From positions 1 through 64,000 of the forward strand of contig CAAGBC010000038.1 of NCBI GenBank assembly GCA_900767955.1: a stretch of 64,000 nt of DNA, read 5' to 3'. Shown one piece after another: positions 17,701-25,510 of this stretch. A program made the position numbers and the translations under genes. The notes below the pieces were generated by a model. The model worked only from the letters and a program-made list of their open reading frames with translations. It was not told the DNA's origin and did no database searches. Origin of the DNA: Spirochaetia bacterium. GTDB taxonomy: Bacteria > Spirochaetota > Spirochaetia > Treponematales > Treponemataceae. Every line of letters begins with the position of its first letter. Within the stretch, counting starts at the first letter, position 1.

Positions 17701-18318
17701 GCTTTGAAAAAAGCAAAAGATGCTGATTCATTCATTAAAACTTTGGCAACAACAAAACCAGAACTTTATGAACAATTGGCTTGTTATGCAATAATTAAAT
17801 CTTATGCAGATGCTGGATTGTCAGAAAGATGGGCATTTGAACGCAAATTCAATGAATATTTCCACAGCGTAGGAGCTGCTACATACGATATTCGTGCAAA
17901 CCTTTCTAAAGTATTTGTATTAGCAAAAGTTGCAGATGCAAAACTAATCACAAAAGACGCAAAGAAAGCTGCATTTGAAATTGTAAAACTTCTAACACAA
18001 GGAAAATACGCTGGACTACTTTCTGGAGCAAATAGATTCAACGACATTTGCTGGTTCAACAAAGAAGTTTCTGATGAAAGTATTGCACTTGTAACAGTAA
18101 TCGCACTTCTTGAAGCAACAGATGCACAAACAGAAGCTGTTCTTGCAGAATATGCAGATTTACTTTCAGCAAAAACTAAAGCTGAATACCAGTGTGGTAA
18201 CTTTATAAAACCATTTGTTCCAAAAACTGAAACAAAAGAAAAAGCAGCTAAAACAACAAAAACTGCTAAAACAGAAGAAAAAGGAACAAAAAAAACAGCT
18301 AAAAAAACAAAGAAATAA
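14731..18318 (+). CDS. Very large GH13 (alpha-amylase family) enzyme with lysine-rich tail
   Basis: The 1195-residue protein has an N-terminal region of about 300 residues that I do not recognise, then a GH13 barrel: DMVPNHTGMDSDW (region I, about residue 407), IRFDAAMVLAKKS (nucleophile Asp, about 525), LLAEAFWMMEGY (acid/base Glu, about 590) and MNNPDEDTAVAQFG (region IV, about 649). A helical C-terminal part follows, then a tail rich in Lys, Thr and Ala. There is no signal peptide. Overlapping stop and start codons join it to malQ, so a role in glycogen or maltodextrin remodelling is likely. Exact activity (debranching, branching, transferase) cannot be told from motifs. The three catalytic residues are present. 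Confidence 0.82.
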   Translation: MNISYNEFHVGKKIRDLCKFDGKLYASTGNVILANMKNVRLFADKLNKIFDERGQQEKRISAGSLNAMGLIDEVFHYVCAMYRKDAQTDAFTVVLAALDKEYGKEAVDNLLLEFSAEFPPVDVYQGKLSAKEYLAQTAIDTATGKERTNREQTLEEMILLHLANENPAFKPFAILFDDVELAKNELYQKSWATIQKTFQTLPVFGPFNHDLITMLREPVVFSPNSLKGQLDYIRQYWSEILGDWLTRLLSGMDFLTEEEKMFMTYNPINGGEVSMEPYNYDGLMKEYERFSPDREWMPCVILMAKTVLVWLDQLTKKYNRPITRLDQIPDEELDALRDEGFTGLWLIGLWERSNASKRIKQICGNPEAAASAYSLYDYNIASNIGGWDALANLRQRLWQRGIRLASDMVPNHTGMDSDWVVNRPDLFVQRRDAPSSSYSFNGENLSHDPRVSVFLEDHYYSKNDCSVVFKRVDNQTGDTRYIYHGNDGTGMPWNDTAQIDFLNPAAREAVMQDILHVARNFPIIRFDAAMVLAKKSIRRLWYPEPGHGGDIYSRSESALSTQEFEARIPNEFWREVVDRVAKEVPDTLLLAEAFWMMEGYFVRTLGMHRVYNSAFMNMLKKEENQKYRDSVKNTIKFDPQILKRYVNFMNNPDEDTAVAQFGKDDKYFGVCTLMITMPGLPMFGHGQIEGFTEKYGMEFTKAYKNETPDQNLVNRHWHDIFPLMKKRYIFANVDNFLFYDVWDNGGVNENIFAYSNSCGNEYAVVFYNNKYDRAQGWIKQSCEYAVKIGSGDETHTEMRSKSISEGLNLSYNDNKFCIFKEHRTGLWFIRRSKEICEKGMFIALNGFEYQVYTEIHEVEDTADHRYQILCDTLQGRGCYDLEIEWQELCYRDLYQSFAAFATSVIPEIHGMLNPVTDEKPTAAQLKKQVKALVDSCKNAAINFYTTANNFAQDVELPEAEKQYANFAKLLEKLVLLAAEKPAKKPEDVMAALKKAKDADSFIKTLATTKPELYEQLACYAIIKSYADAGLSERWAFERKFNEYFHSVGAATYDIRANLSKVFVLAKVADAKLITKDAKKAAFEIVKLLTQGKYAGLLSGANRFNDICWFNKEVSDESIALVTVIALLEATDAQTEAVLAEYADLLSAKTKAEYQCGNFIKPFVPKTETKEKAAKTTKTAKTEEKGTKKTAKKTKK

Positions 18319-18331
18319 TTTAGCTGAATAA

Positions 18332-18390
18332 GTCATCCCGAACTAGTTTCGGGAGCTCTTAATCAGATAACAGTTCTGCATTAGGATGAC
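18332..18390. repeat. Palindromic repeat element with GTCATCC ends
   Basis: GTCATCC (18332-18338) and GGATGAC (18384-18390) are inverted ends, and CCCGAA/TTCGGG forms an inner hairpin. The sequence resembles dispersed intergenic repeats seen in many bacteria that begin GTCATCCTGAAC. It lies between the GH13 gene and its terminator. Confidence 0.55.
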
Positions 18391-18401
18391 AATTCCGAAT
18401 A

Positions 18402-18453
18402 AAACAAAAGGATGTCTATTAAGAATAAAATCTTTTTAGACATCCTTTTGTTT
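18402..18453. terminator. Bidirectional terminator between GH13 and thrC-like genes
   Basis: AAACAAAAGGATGTCTA pairs with TAGACATCCTTTTGTTT around an AT-rich loop of about 17 nt. T runs follow the stem in either direction, so it can end both convergent units. Confidence 0.85.
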
Positions 18454-18471
18454 ATAAAAAAAAATTGATTA

Positions 18472-19770
18472 TTAAAAATATTTGTGAATAGATTCAATTA
18501 AAGTTTTTAATTCTTCAACAGATTTTATTGCTTTTTGCTTAATATCCACAGTTTTATTCATCTTAGCAACAATATCAACAGAAGAATCACTTTTACAATC
18601 TGAAGAAAATAATGGATCATCTTTTGCTACTAGTACAACAGCATTTTCTTCACCATCAGAATTTTCTGTATACTTTTGAGATGCAGCAAAAGCTCTTGAA
18701 GTTGAATAATCAGCATAAATTTTATATTTAGCAAACAATTCTTTTCGAGCGTTTTCAATATCTTTTGAAGAAATTTTTTCATGATGAATAAAATGCTTCA
18801 TCATAAATTCGTTTGCACTAAAAACTTCTTCCAAGCGTTCCAAATTTGATGGTTCTGATGGATTTGCAGGGATTCTATCTTTTAGTGGAATTAGCGAATC
18901 AAAAAATATAGGATTTCCATTCATATCAATAGAAACAGAATCTGATGACGGCAAAACAAAACCGTTAAGTGGTAAAGCAAATTGCCAACTGTACAAACCT
19001 GCAACAATATTATTATAATTTCCAGGTTCTAAAGCATAAAGAATATCACTATAAACTTTATTTTTAATTCTAGAAAAAGCAAAAGGATAAAAAAATGCCT
19101 TTGGCAACAAACAGCCAATATTAGCGCTATTTGCAACTGTTAATTTATTTTCTAATGCAAAATCCCTATCACTAAAAATTGCCCTACTCAATTCATGACA
19201 ATCTTCTACAGTTCCGTCTACTTCAATTGGAAGAATATTTCCACCATTCCAAACAAAATCTTCTTCTTCCAAACCTTTTATACAACCTTTTGGATACAAC
19301 AAAATAGATTTTACATATTTTTTTCCACGAATCTGTTTTGCTAAAATATTTCCCAAAGGCCCTTCTGTTACATCTAAAAAAACAGATTTTCCGCCTTGCA
19401 ATTCTGAAATTGTTTCTAAACAAGAAACTAAAAATGCAATTCCAAAATCCTTATGATATCCTGTTGGCCCATGAAAAAGTTCCAACATAAATAAATTTTC
19501 ATCAAGCTGCTTTAATTCTGGAGAAAATTTAAAAGCTCTTGTAGCAATTGTTTCACAAATTATAGGGGAAAATTCTTCACGAATAAATGCAGATGTTAAT
19601 GACCCAGCAATAGATGAAAAACTAGTATTTTCATCCATGTATAAAATCCAACGACGCAAATCTTCTGTTTGTGAAGGAACATATAAACCTCCGTCGGAAG
19701 GCATGCAATTTCGAATAGCTTCTGCGAAGCTAACTGACAACTTTTTGTTTCTAGTACTTGTAAAAATCAT
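18472..19770 (-). CDS. Threonine synthase-like PLP enzyme, diverged
   Basis: The 432-residue protein has the threonine synthase layout: an N-terminal block (STRNKKLSVSFAEAI, SDGGLYVP), the PLP lysine in HGPTGYHKDFG, NSANIGCLLPKAFFYPF, and a phosphate-binding-type LEPGNYNNIVAG. Threonine synthase makes threonine from phosphohomoserine. However, the substrate loop normally written TSGDTG or TSGNTG reads TEGPLGN, and the protein is shorter than most. It may be a slow enzyme, one with another substrate, or a non-catalytic homologue. The start at 19770 was chosen because a promoter (TTGATA, 17 bp, TATACT) ends 6 nt upstream. No hom or thrB gene is nearby. Confidence 0.72.
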   Translation of the reverse strand: MIFTSTRNKKLSVSFAEAIRNCMPSDGGLYVPSQTEDLRRWILYMDENTSFSSIAGSLTSAFIREEFSPIICETIATRAFKFSPELKQLDENLFMLELFHGPTGYHKDFGIAFLVSCLETISELQGGKSVFLDVTEGPLGNILAKQIRGKKYVKSILLYPKGCIKGLEEEDFVWNGGNILPIEVDGTVEDCHELSRAIFSDRDFALENKLTVANSANIGCLLPKAFFYPFAFSRIKNKVYSDILYALEPGNYNNIVAGLYSWQFALPLNGFVLPSSDSVSIDMNGNPIFFDSLIPLKDRIPANPSEPSNLERLEEVFSANEFMMKHFIHHEKISSKDIENARKELFAKYKIYADYSTSRAFAASQKYTENSDGEENAVVLVAKDDPLFSSDCKSDSSVDIVAKMNKTVDIKQKAIKSVEELKTLIESIHKYF

Positions 19771-19776
19771 ATAAAA

Positions 19777-19805
19777 AGTATACCAAAATACCACAAGTAT
19801 ATCAA
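19777..19805 (-). promoter_or_regulatory. Leaderless promoter of the thrC-like gene
   Basis: Minus-strand TTGATA (19805-19800), 17 bp, TATACT (19782-19777), then 6 nt to the ATG at 19770. Confidence 0.7.
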
Positions 19806-19846
19806 ATAAATAAAACTTAATGTTTAACTAGACAAAATTCATTACC

Positions 19847-19875
19847 TTGATTAAAGAAATAAAATAACATATTCT
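19847..19875 (+). promoter_or_regulatory. Promoter of pepT
   Basis: TTGATT (19847-19852), 17 bp, TATTCT (19870-19875), then 9 nt to the ATG at 19885. No Shine-Dalgarno is seen, so the mRNA has no leader or one of a few bases. Confidence 0.55.
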
Positions 19876-19884
19876 TGTAATACC

Positions 19885-21144
19885 ATGAAATACATATCTT
19901 CATCTTCCGAATTTGGTCAAAAATTATTAAATCGTTTTATTAAATATGTAAAAATTTGGACAGAAAGTGATTCTTCCATTGCAGACGCAGGAACAATTCC
20001 TTCTACAAAAAGACAATTTGATTTTGCAAACTTATTAAAAGAAGAATTAATTTCCATTGGGCTTGCAAATGTTCAAGTGACAGAAAATTGTTATGTTTAC
20101 GCACTTTTACCAAGCACAAAACCCGAAAATGCAACTTCTTCAATATGTTTGCTGGCCCACATGGATACATCAGAAGAAGTTTCTGGAAAAGATGTAAATC
20201 CAATTCTACACAAAAATTATGACGGAAAAATCTTACACCTAAATAGCGATATTTCAATAAATCCACAAAATGATACTTATTTAGCAAAAACTGCAAACAC
20301 AAGCGATACAATCATTACAAGTGACGGTTCCACATTATTGGGAGCAGACAACAAAGCTGGAATTGCGGAAATCGTAACTGCACTTGAATATCTTTGCAAC
20401 CATAAAGAAATACAGCATTGTGCATTTGAAGTAGTTTTTTCCCCTGATGAAGAAACTGGCCACGGAATGGATAAAGTTCCTATGGATTTAATAAAATCAA
20501 AAGTTGCGTACACTGTGGACGGGGGCGATTTAGGTCAACTTGAAACAGAATGTTTCAATGCCGCTAGTGCAACTGTAACTTTTACAGGAAAAGCAACTCA
20601 CCCAGGAAGTGCAAAAGAATCAGGAATGATTAACGCAATATTGGCAGCAGCTTCATTTTTAGAAAGCCTTCCAAAAAACGAATTACCAGAAACAACTGAA
20701 CATTACCAAGGTTTTTACGCTCCAATGGATATAAGTTCCACAGTGGAAAAAGCAGAAATTCATTTAATCTTGCGTGATTTTGATTTAGACGGATTAAATA
20801 AACGAATTCAGTTTGTAAAAGATTTAGCACTTAATGTGGAAAAACAAACAAAGGCAAAATCATCTGTTGAAACAAAATATCAATATTTCAATATGAAAAA
20901 TGAAATAGAAAAGTCTCCAGATGTAGTAAATAAATTAAAAATAGCGTACAATATGTCAGAAGTTGAACCCGTGCTAACTCCAATACGAGGAGGAACTGAT
21001 GGCTCAAGGCTTACAGAAATGGGAATTCCGACTCCAAACATATTCACAGGCGGACACAATTTCCATTCCAGAACAGAATGGGCTTCTCTAAACCAAATGT
21101 GTTCTGCAACAAATGTAATTATTAATTTAGTAAATATATCATAA
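19885..21144 (+). CDS. pepT: Peptidase T (aminotripeptidase, M20B)
   Basis: The 419-residue zinc peptidase releases N-terminal residues from tripeptides in the cytoplasm. Family motifs: LLAHMDTSEEVSGKDV (zinc His and Asp), TLLGADNKAGIAEI, FSPDEETGHGMD (catalytic Glu), TVDGGDLG and the C-terminal NIFTGGHNFHSRTEW with the last zinc ligand. Length is standard. It is followed 14 bp later by murA, so the two may share transcription although their functions differ. Confidence 0.95.
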   Translation: MKYISSSSEFGQKLLNRFIKYVKIWTESDSSIADAGTIPSTKRQFDFANLLKEELISIGLANVQVTENCYVYALLPSTKPENATSSICLLAHMDTSEEVSGKDVNPILHKNYDGKILHLNSDISINPQNDTYLAKTANTSDTIITSDGSTLLGADNKAGIAEIVTALEYLCNHKEIQHCAFEVVFSPDEETGHGMDKVPMDLIKSKVAYTVDGGDLGQLETECFNAASATVTFTGKATHPGSAKESGMINAILAAASFLESLPKNELPETTEHYQGFYAPMDISSTVEKAEIHLILRDFDLDGLNKRIQFVKDLALNVEKQTKAKSSVETKYQYFNMKNEIEKSPDVVNKLKIAYNMSEVEPVLTPIRGGTDGSRLTEMGIPTPNIFTGGHNFHSRTEWASLNQMCSATNVIINLVNIS

Positions 21145-21158
21145 AAGGATTTTTAGAA

Positions 21159-22442
21159 ATGTATGAATATTTAATAGAAGGTGGATTTCCTATCAAAGGA
21201 ACAATAACCGCAAGTGGAAACAAAAATGCAGCACTTCCATGTATTGCCGCAACTTTACTTACTGCAGAAAGTGTAACATTACACAACATTCCAGAAATTG
21301 AAGATACTTCTGTAATGCTTAATATTTTGCAATCATTTGGTGTAAAAGCCACAAACATAAAAAAACACAGCTGGAAAATCGAAGCAAAAAATGTAAAAGC
21401 ATCTTGTATTCCTGCTGAATTATCAAAAAAAATTCGTGCATCAATTCTTTTTGCAGGACCACTTCTTGCAAGATGCGGAAAAGCTGAAATGTTACCTCCA
21501 GGAGGAGATGTAATCGGCAGACGAAGAGTTGATACTCACTTTTTAGCATTAACTCAGCTTGGTGCAAGAATTGATGTAAACGGACAATTCACATTTACTG
21601 CAAATAAATTAGTCGGAACAGATATATTCCTTGACGAAGCATCTGTAACTGCAACAGAAAATGCAATTATGGCAGCTGTTCTTGCAGAAGGAAAAACAAC
21701 TATTACAAATGCAGCTTGTGAACCACACATCCAAGATTTATGTAATATGCTCAACTTAATGGGTGCAAAAATTACAGGAATTGGAAGTAACATCCTTTAT
21801 ATTGAAGGCGTTGAAAAACTCCACGGATGCGAATTCACAATTGGTCCTGATTACATGGAAATTGGTTCATTCATTGGTCTTGCCGCTGCTACAAAAGGTT
21901 CTATCACAATCGAAGGAATCAAGCCAGAAGATATGAGACCTTTAAAAATAGGATTTAACAAATTAGGAATTTCATGGACAATAAACGGAACAACACTTTC
22001 TGTTTCTTCTGTTCAAGAAATGAAAACAAATGCAGATATTGGTTCAAAAATCCCTAAAATCGACGATTCTCCTTGGCCAGGATTTCCACCAGATTTAACA
22101 AGTATCATGACCGTTGTTGCAACACAAGTTGAAGGAACAGTTTTAATTTTTGAAAAAATGTTTGAATCAAGAATGTTCTTTGTTGATAAATTATTAAACA
22201 TGGGAGCTCAAATTACATTATGTGACCCACACAGAGCTGTAGTTTCTGGGCCATCAACACTTCACGGTGACCACTTAGTTTCTCCAGATGTAAGAGCTGG
22301 CATGGCAATGGTAATCGCTGCAATGGCAGCCCACGGAGAAAGCAGAATCAGCAATGTTTATCAAATAGAACGAGGCTACGAACACTTAGTTGAACGCTTA
22401 CAAGGTTTAGGCGCAAAAATCAAAAAAGTTTCAGTAGAATAA
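21159..22442 (+). CDS. murA: UDP-N-acetylglucosamine 1-carboxyvinyltransferase
   Basis: The 427-residue EPSP-synthase-fold enzyme adds enolpyruvate to UDP-GlcNAc, the first committed step of peptidoglycan synthesis. It begins YLIEGGFPIKGTITASGNKNAALP (usual KNAALP motif). In the active-site loop, where most bacteria have Cys (GGCxIG), this protein reads PPGGDVIGRRRVDTHF, with Asp instead. That exchange is known from other treponemes, mycobacteria and chlamydiae and makes the enzyme insensitive to fosfomycin. The gene follows pepT with an AAGGA ribosome-binding site. The region after its stop codon is an array of palindromes. Confidence 0.95.
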   Translation: MYEYLIEGGFPIKGTITASGNKNAALPCIAATLLTAESVTLHNIPEIEDTSVMLNILQSFGVKATNIKKHSWKIEAKNVKASCIPAELSKKIRASILFAGPLLARCGKAEMLPPGGDVIGRRRVDTHFLALTQLGARIDVNGQFTFTANKLVGTDIFLDEASVTATENAIMAAVLAEGKTTITNAACEPHIQDLCNMLNLMGAKITGIGSNILYIEGVEKLHGCEFTIGPDYMEIGSFIGLAAATKGSITIEGIKPEDMRPLKIGFNKLGISWTINGTTLSVSSVQEMKTNADIGSKIPKIDDSPWPGFPPDLTSIMTVVATQVEGTVLIFEKMFESRMFFVDKLLNMGAQITLCDPHRAVVSGPSTLHGDHLVSPDVRAGMAMVIAAMAAHGESRISNVYQIERGYEHLVERLQGLGAKIKKVSVE

Positions 22443-22474
22443 ACATATAAAATACCAAAAGTTGTTGAACCAAA

Positions 22475-22696
22475 GCAAATCCGTGTGGAACAAAAAAAAT
22501 GCCACACGGATTTGTTCGCAGCTAACGCTACTCACTTAGTTTTTTCAACAAAAAATCGCGAAGGTCGTTAGACCTGAGCAAATCCGTGTGGAACAAAAAA
22601 AATGCCACACGGATTTGTTCGTAGCTAACGCTACTCACCTAGTTTTTTTTCAACAAAAAATCGCGAAGGTCGTTAGACCTGAGCAAATCCGTGTGG
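22475..22696. repeat. Tandem array of palindromic modules after murA
   Basis: A unit of 103-105 bp is present twice plus a partial third (starts at 22475, 22578, 22683). Each unit holds an inverted repeat, AAATCCGTGTGG with CCACACGGATTT, and two opposed copies of a small hairpin module with a CGTTAG loop: GGTCGTTAGACC on the plus strand (22558-22591 and 22663-22696, including the tail) and GTAGCGTTAGCTGC or GTAGCGTTAGCTAC on the minus strand (22501-22535, 22604-22638). The array lies between convergent murA and the 22736 gene and may act as a terminator for both. Confidence 0.85.
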
Positions 22697-22735
22697 AAAT
22701 AAAACAAATCTCACACAACTTTTTTATGCTAAAAA

Positions 22736-24565
22736 TTACTCACTATAAGTTTTTCTTGATAAAAATAAAATAGACACAATAAATAGCAATAAAATATAAA
22801 ATACTATTCCTAAAATTAATGCAAAATCAATTCCAACTAAACTTAAAAAGCCATAATTAACAAATCTGAACAAAACAAATAAAATATTGTAAATAACATG
22901 GAAAGAACACGCAAAAATAGGGAATACTAAAACCCATTTAAATTTAAATAATTTATCTTCCAAAAGCCGACCGTTCCATGCTGTATAAGCAATAAATATC
23001 AATAAAACAAGAACAAATAATGGATACAAAATTCTATCTAGCAAAGTCTGACAAACAACTTCTTGTGAATATCCAAAAAATGTAGCTTTATTCATAAACT
23101 TAAACAATGAAATTATATTCATACTGTCTAAATCAGCAGAAGCTTGTTTTACTAAATCAAAATCTTCATAAGAAATTGGTAACAATACAAAGTTTTCTTC
23201 AAAATATCGTCCATAACCACCTTTTCTAATTGGTTTATGAATCACACCTTCTTTATTTCTGTCTACAGAATTAACCATGATATAAGGAATTTCTTTAATT
23301 GAATCAGTAATTCCAATTAGTTTTTTAGATTCTGCATCAAAGAAATCTGTACTAAGCGAAGACATTTTTGCATACGGAACATATTTTCCTAATTTATACT
23401 TACCATCATAATCAATAACAAAAATTGACAAACCTCGTAAATACTGAACAAGACTTGCTGATTCTGCAACTGGTGTTACACCTTTTATAAAATAAACAGA
23501 AGTAGTTCCGTCATTATTTCTTATAGAAAAATGAACATTATTTACAGTTTCAAAACCTTGCAAATTAAAAGTTTCATCAATAAAGAAATATTCTTCTTCC
23601 AATTTTTCATTAGCAAAATTCAAATAACGAACAACATCAGGATCTACTGATAAAGCTTTTGATTTTAATGAAAGTGTTCTAAAAATGTAATATGCCTTTA
23701 AAAAATCACCACTAATTAACGCACTATATCCTTCAACTTTTTTTGCATAAATCTTTTGTTCTTCTGTAAGCTTTTCTGCTTGAGCTTGAGAAATGTGATT
23801 CCATGCAACTGCAGAAATATCTTTTAACGCAGGAACATTTATATCTTTTGGTGAAGATGCATCAATAGCCATTTGTGCATAATAATGAGCCCCAAACCAG
23901 TCTTCTTTATCAAGGCATTGTTGAGCTGTTATTAATAATTTAAAAACAGAATATGGTTCTTCAGGAAGAATTCTATTCTGAAATTTTTCTATTTTTTTTA
24001 TTTTCTTTGATACAGATACTTTTGGCACATCTTGAGTTTTATTTGCCGCTAATTCAGAAGCAATCATTAATTTTTGAACATCTTCATTTGTTGGGTCTAT
24101 TTCATTTGCTAATTTTGCATACTCAAAGGCTAATTCAGCATCACCTTGTGCAAAAAGTTTTGCAGCAACACGCTTATATTCACCCATTAATTCAAGACGA
24201 TCTTGGTAATAATTTAATTTTTTATTTAATGCAGGTTCAAAAACTTCTGTAGAAATAGTTAAAATAAACACAGAAACAAGACTTAAAATCAAAACTTTCT
24301 TATAGCGACCAAACATCGCATTAGAAAATCTTACTTTACTACCACTTTGATTTACACCAAATCCAACAGACCAACCAACGAGTAATCCTGTTCCTAGAAT
24401 TGCAGGTAATATATGAATAAATGTTTTTAATCCAAAAAAGAATCTATAAGAATTTTCACTTAAAGAAACAACCTTTGGTATAGCTGCAAAGAAAAATCCA
24501 TAACAAAGGCAAAGCAAAAAGGAAAATACAGTAAATACAATAGTAATAATATAAGTTCGTTTCAT
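22736..24565 (-). CDS. Large membrane protein with TPR-like and extracytoplasmic region
   Basis: The 609-residue protein is unrecognised. It has three N-terminal membrane helices (about residues 5-27, 44-66, 91-107), a helical region with TPR character (AELAFEYAKLANEIDPTNEDVQ), a long extracytoplasmic part (about residues 260-480), and three C-terminal helices (about 505-600). Its ATG directly follows the stop of the 24566 gene, the last of five in an operon that also encodes a FecR protein and a beta-barrel. The layout, membrane helices flanking a periplasmic domain, recalls LptF/LptG-type transporter subunits, but I see no decisive motif. Likely part of an envelope system. Confidence 0.7.
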   Translation of the reverse strand: MKRTYIITIVFTVFSFLLCLCYGFFFAAIPKVVSLSENSYRFFFGLKTFIHILPAILGTGLLVGWSVGFGVNQSGSKVRFSNAMFGRYKKVLILSLVSVFILTISTEVFEPALNKKLNYYQDRLELMGEYKRVAAKLFAQGDAELAFEYAKLANEIDPTNEDVQKLMIASELAANKTQDVPKVSVSKKIKKIEKFQNRILPEEPYSVFKLLITAQQCLDKEDWFGAHYYAQMAIDASSPKDINVPALKDISAVAWNHISQAQAEKLTEEQKIYAKKVEGYSALISGDFLKAYYIFRTLSLKSKALSVDPDVVRYLNFANEKLEEEYFFIDETFNLQGFETVNNVHFSIRNNDGTTSVYFIKGVTPVAESASLVQYLRGLSIFVIDYDGKYKLGKYVPYAKMSSLSTDFFDAESKKLIGITDSIKEIPYIMVNSVDRNKEGVIHKPIRKGGYGRYFEENFVLLPISYEDFDLVKQASADLDSMNIISLFKFMNKATFFGYSQEVVCQTLLDRILYPLFVLVLLIFIAYTAWNGRLLEDKLFKFKWVLVFPIFACSFHVIYNILFVLFRFVNYGFLSLVGIDFALILGIVFYILLLFIVSILFLSRKTYSE

Positions 24566-25507
24566 TTAATATTCTCGCTTTCGAAGACAAGTAGAAATAA
24601 TGCCAATTGTAATTAAAACAATTCCCACAACAAAATTGATTATTGCTAAAAGTAATTCACTTCCCGAAAACAAATTATTTGAAGGAATCAATGAATGTAA
24701 TAATTCAAATCGTTCAGAATAATATATGCCATTAAACAAGATGATAAAACCTTGCATAAAAATAATCATAAAAGTATTAATTAATTTCCAACTACTAACT
24801 CTAATCAATCCATAAACAGACCAAAGCGCAAAACCAAAGGAACAAATCAAAAGCCATGAAAAAATTCCTTTATTCAAAGCATTGAATAAATTTTCTTCCA
24901 CATTAGCAAATATTTTCATTATTCTGTAAGGAATATTATGTAGTGAATTATTTATAATAGGATCAGCAAAAGGATAAGTTATTTTAGCAAATTCAGAATC
25001 ACTAGATACATCTAACTGTTTTATACTTCCAAATGAATCAGGTTTTGAATCAATGGAAATTACTTGAATTATATCACCTTTTTGTTCTTCTAAAAAATAA
25101 TAGTAAACATTGCCAACCCGTCTAAAATATCCTCTAGAAAGAATATTTTCTGGCTCAGCTTCAGCAATTTTTTCTACCATGGGATTAACATAATTTATAC
25201 ATTTTAATGTCAACGGAAGAAAAACTAACCAAGTAAGTAATCCCAAACAAGAATAAAATATTGCACAAGAAATAGGATTTGAAAAATGTCTCACTTTATA
25301 CAAAGACAAATACATTCCCATTATCAACAAAACTATAGGAAGAAAAACAAACAAACCTTTTACCAAAGGATATTTAGAAAAAGCAACTGGAAACCCTGCC
25401 ACTAAATTTATATTACTATAATATTGAGTATATATAAAAACACCAAGCAAGCTACCAACAAAAAGGAACAATATATACTGAAGAACAAGAAACCATGCTT
25501 TTTTCAT
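24566..25507 (-). CDS. Membrane protein of the envelope operon, 313 aa
   Basis: The unrecognised protein has about six hydrophobic segments: three in residues 1-115, then an extracytoplasmic domain (about 120-205; GYFRRVGNVYYYFLEEQKGD), then three to the C-terminus. This is the same topology, on a smaller scale, as its downstream neighbour, so the two may be a pair. It is separated from the FecR gene by 3 bp and touches the 22736 gene without a gap, which indicates tight co-expression. Confidence 0.7.
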   Translation of the reverse strand: MKKAWFLVLQYILFLFVGSLLGVFIYTQYYSNINLVAGFPVAFSKYPLVKGLFVFLPIVLLIMGMYLSLYKVRHFSNPISCAIFYSCLGLLTWLVFLPLTLKCINYVNPMVEKIAEAEPENILSRGYFRRVGNVYYYFLEEQKGDIIQVISIDSKPDSFGSIKQLDVSSDSEFAKITYPFADPIINNSLHNIPYRIMKIFANVEENLFNALNKGIFSWLLICSFGFALWSVYGLIRVSSWKLINTFMIIFMQGFIILFNGIYYSERFELLHSLIPSNNLFSGSELLLAIINFVVGIVLITIGIISTCLRKREY

Positions 25508-25510
25508 AAA

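Noticed and set aside
22475..22696. CRISPR array
   Set aside because: The repeats are 103-105 bp units without unique spacers, with internal palindromes and no cas genes.
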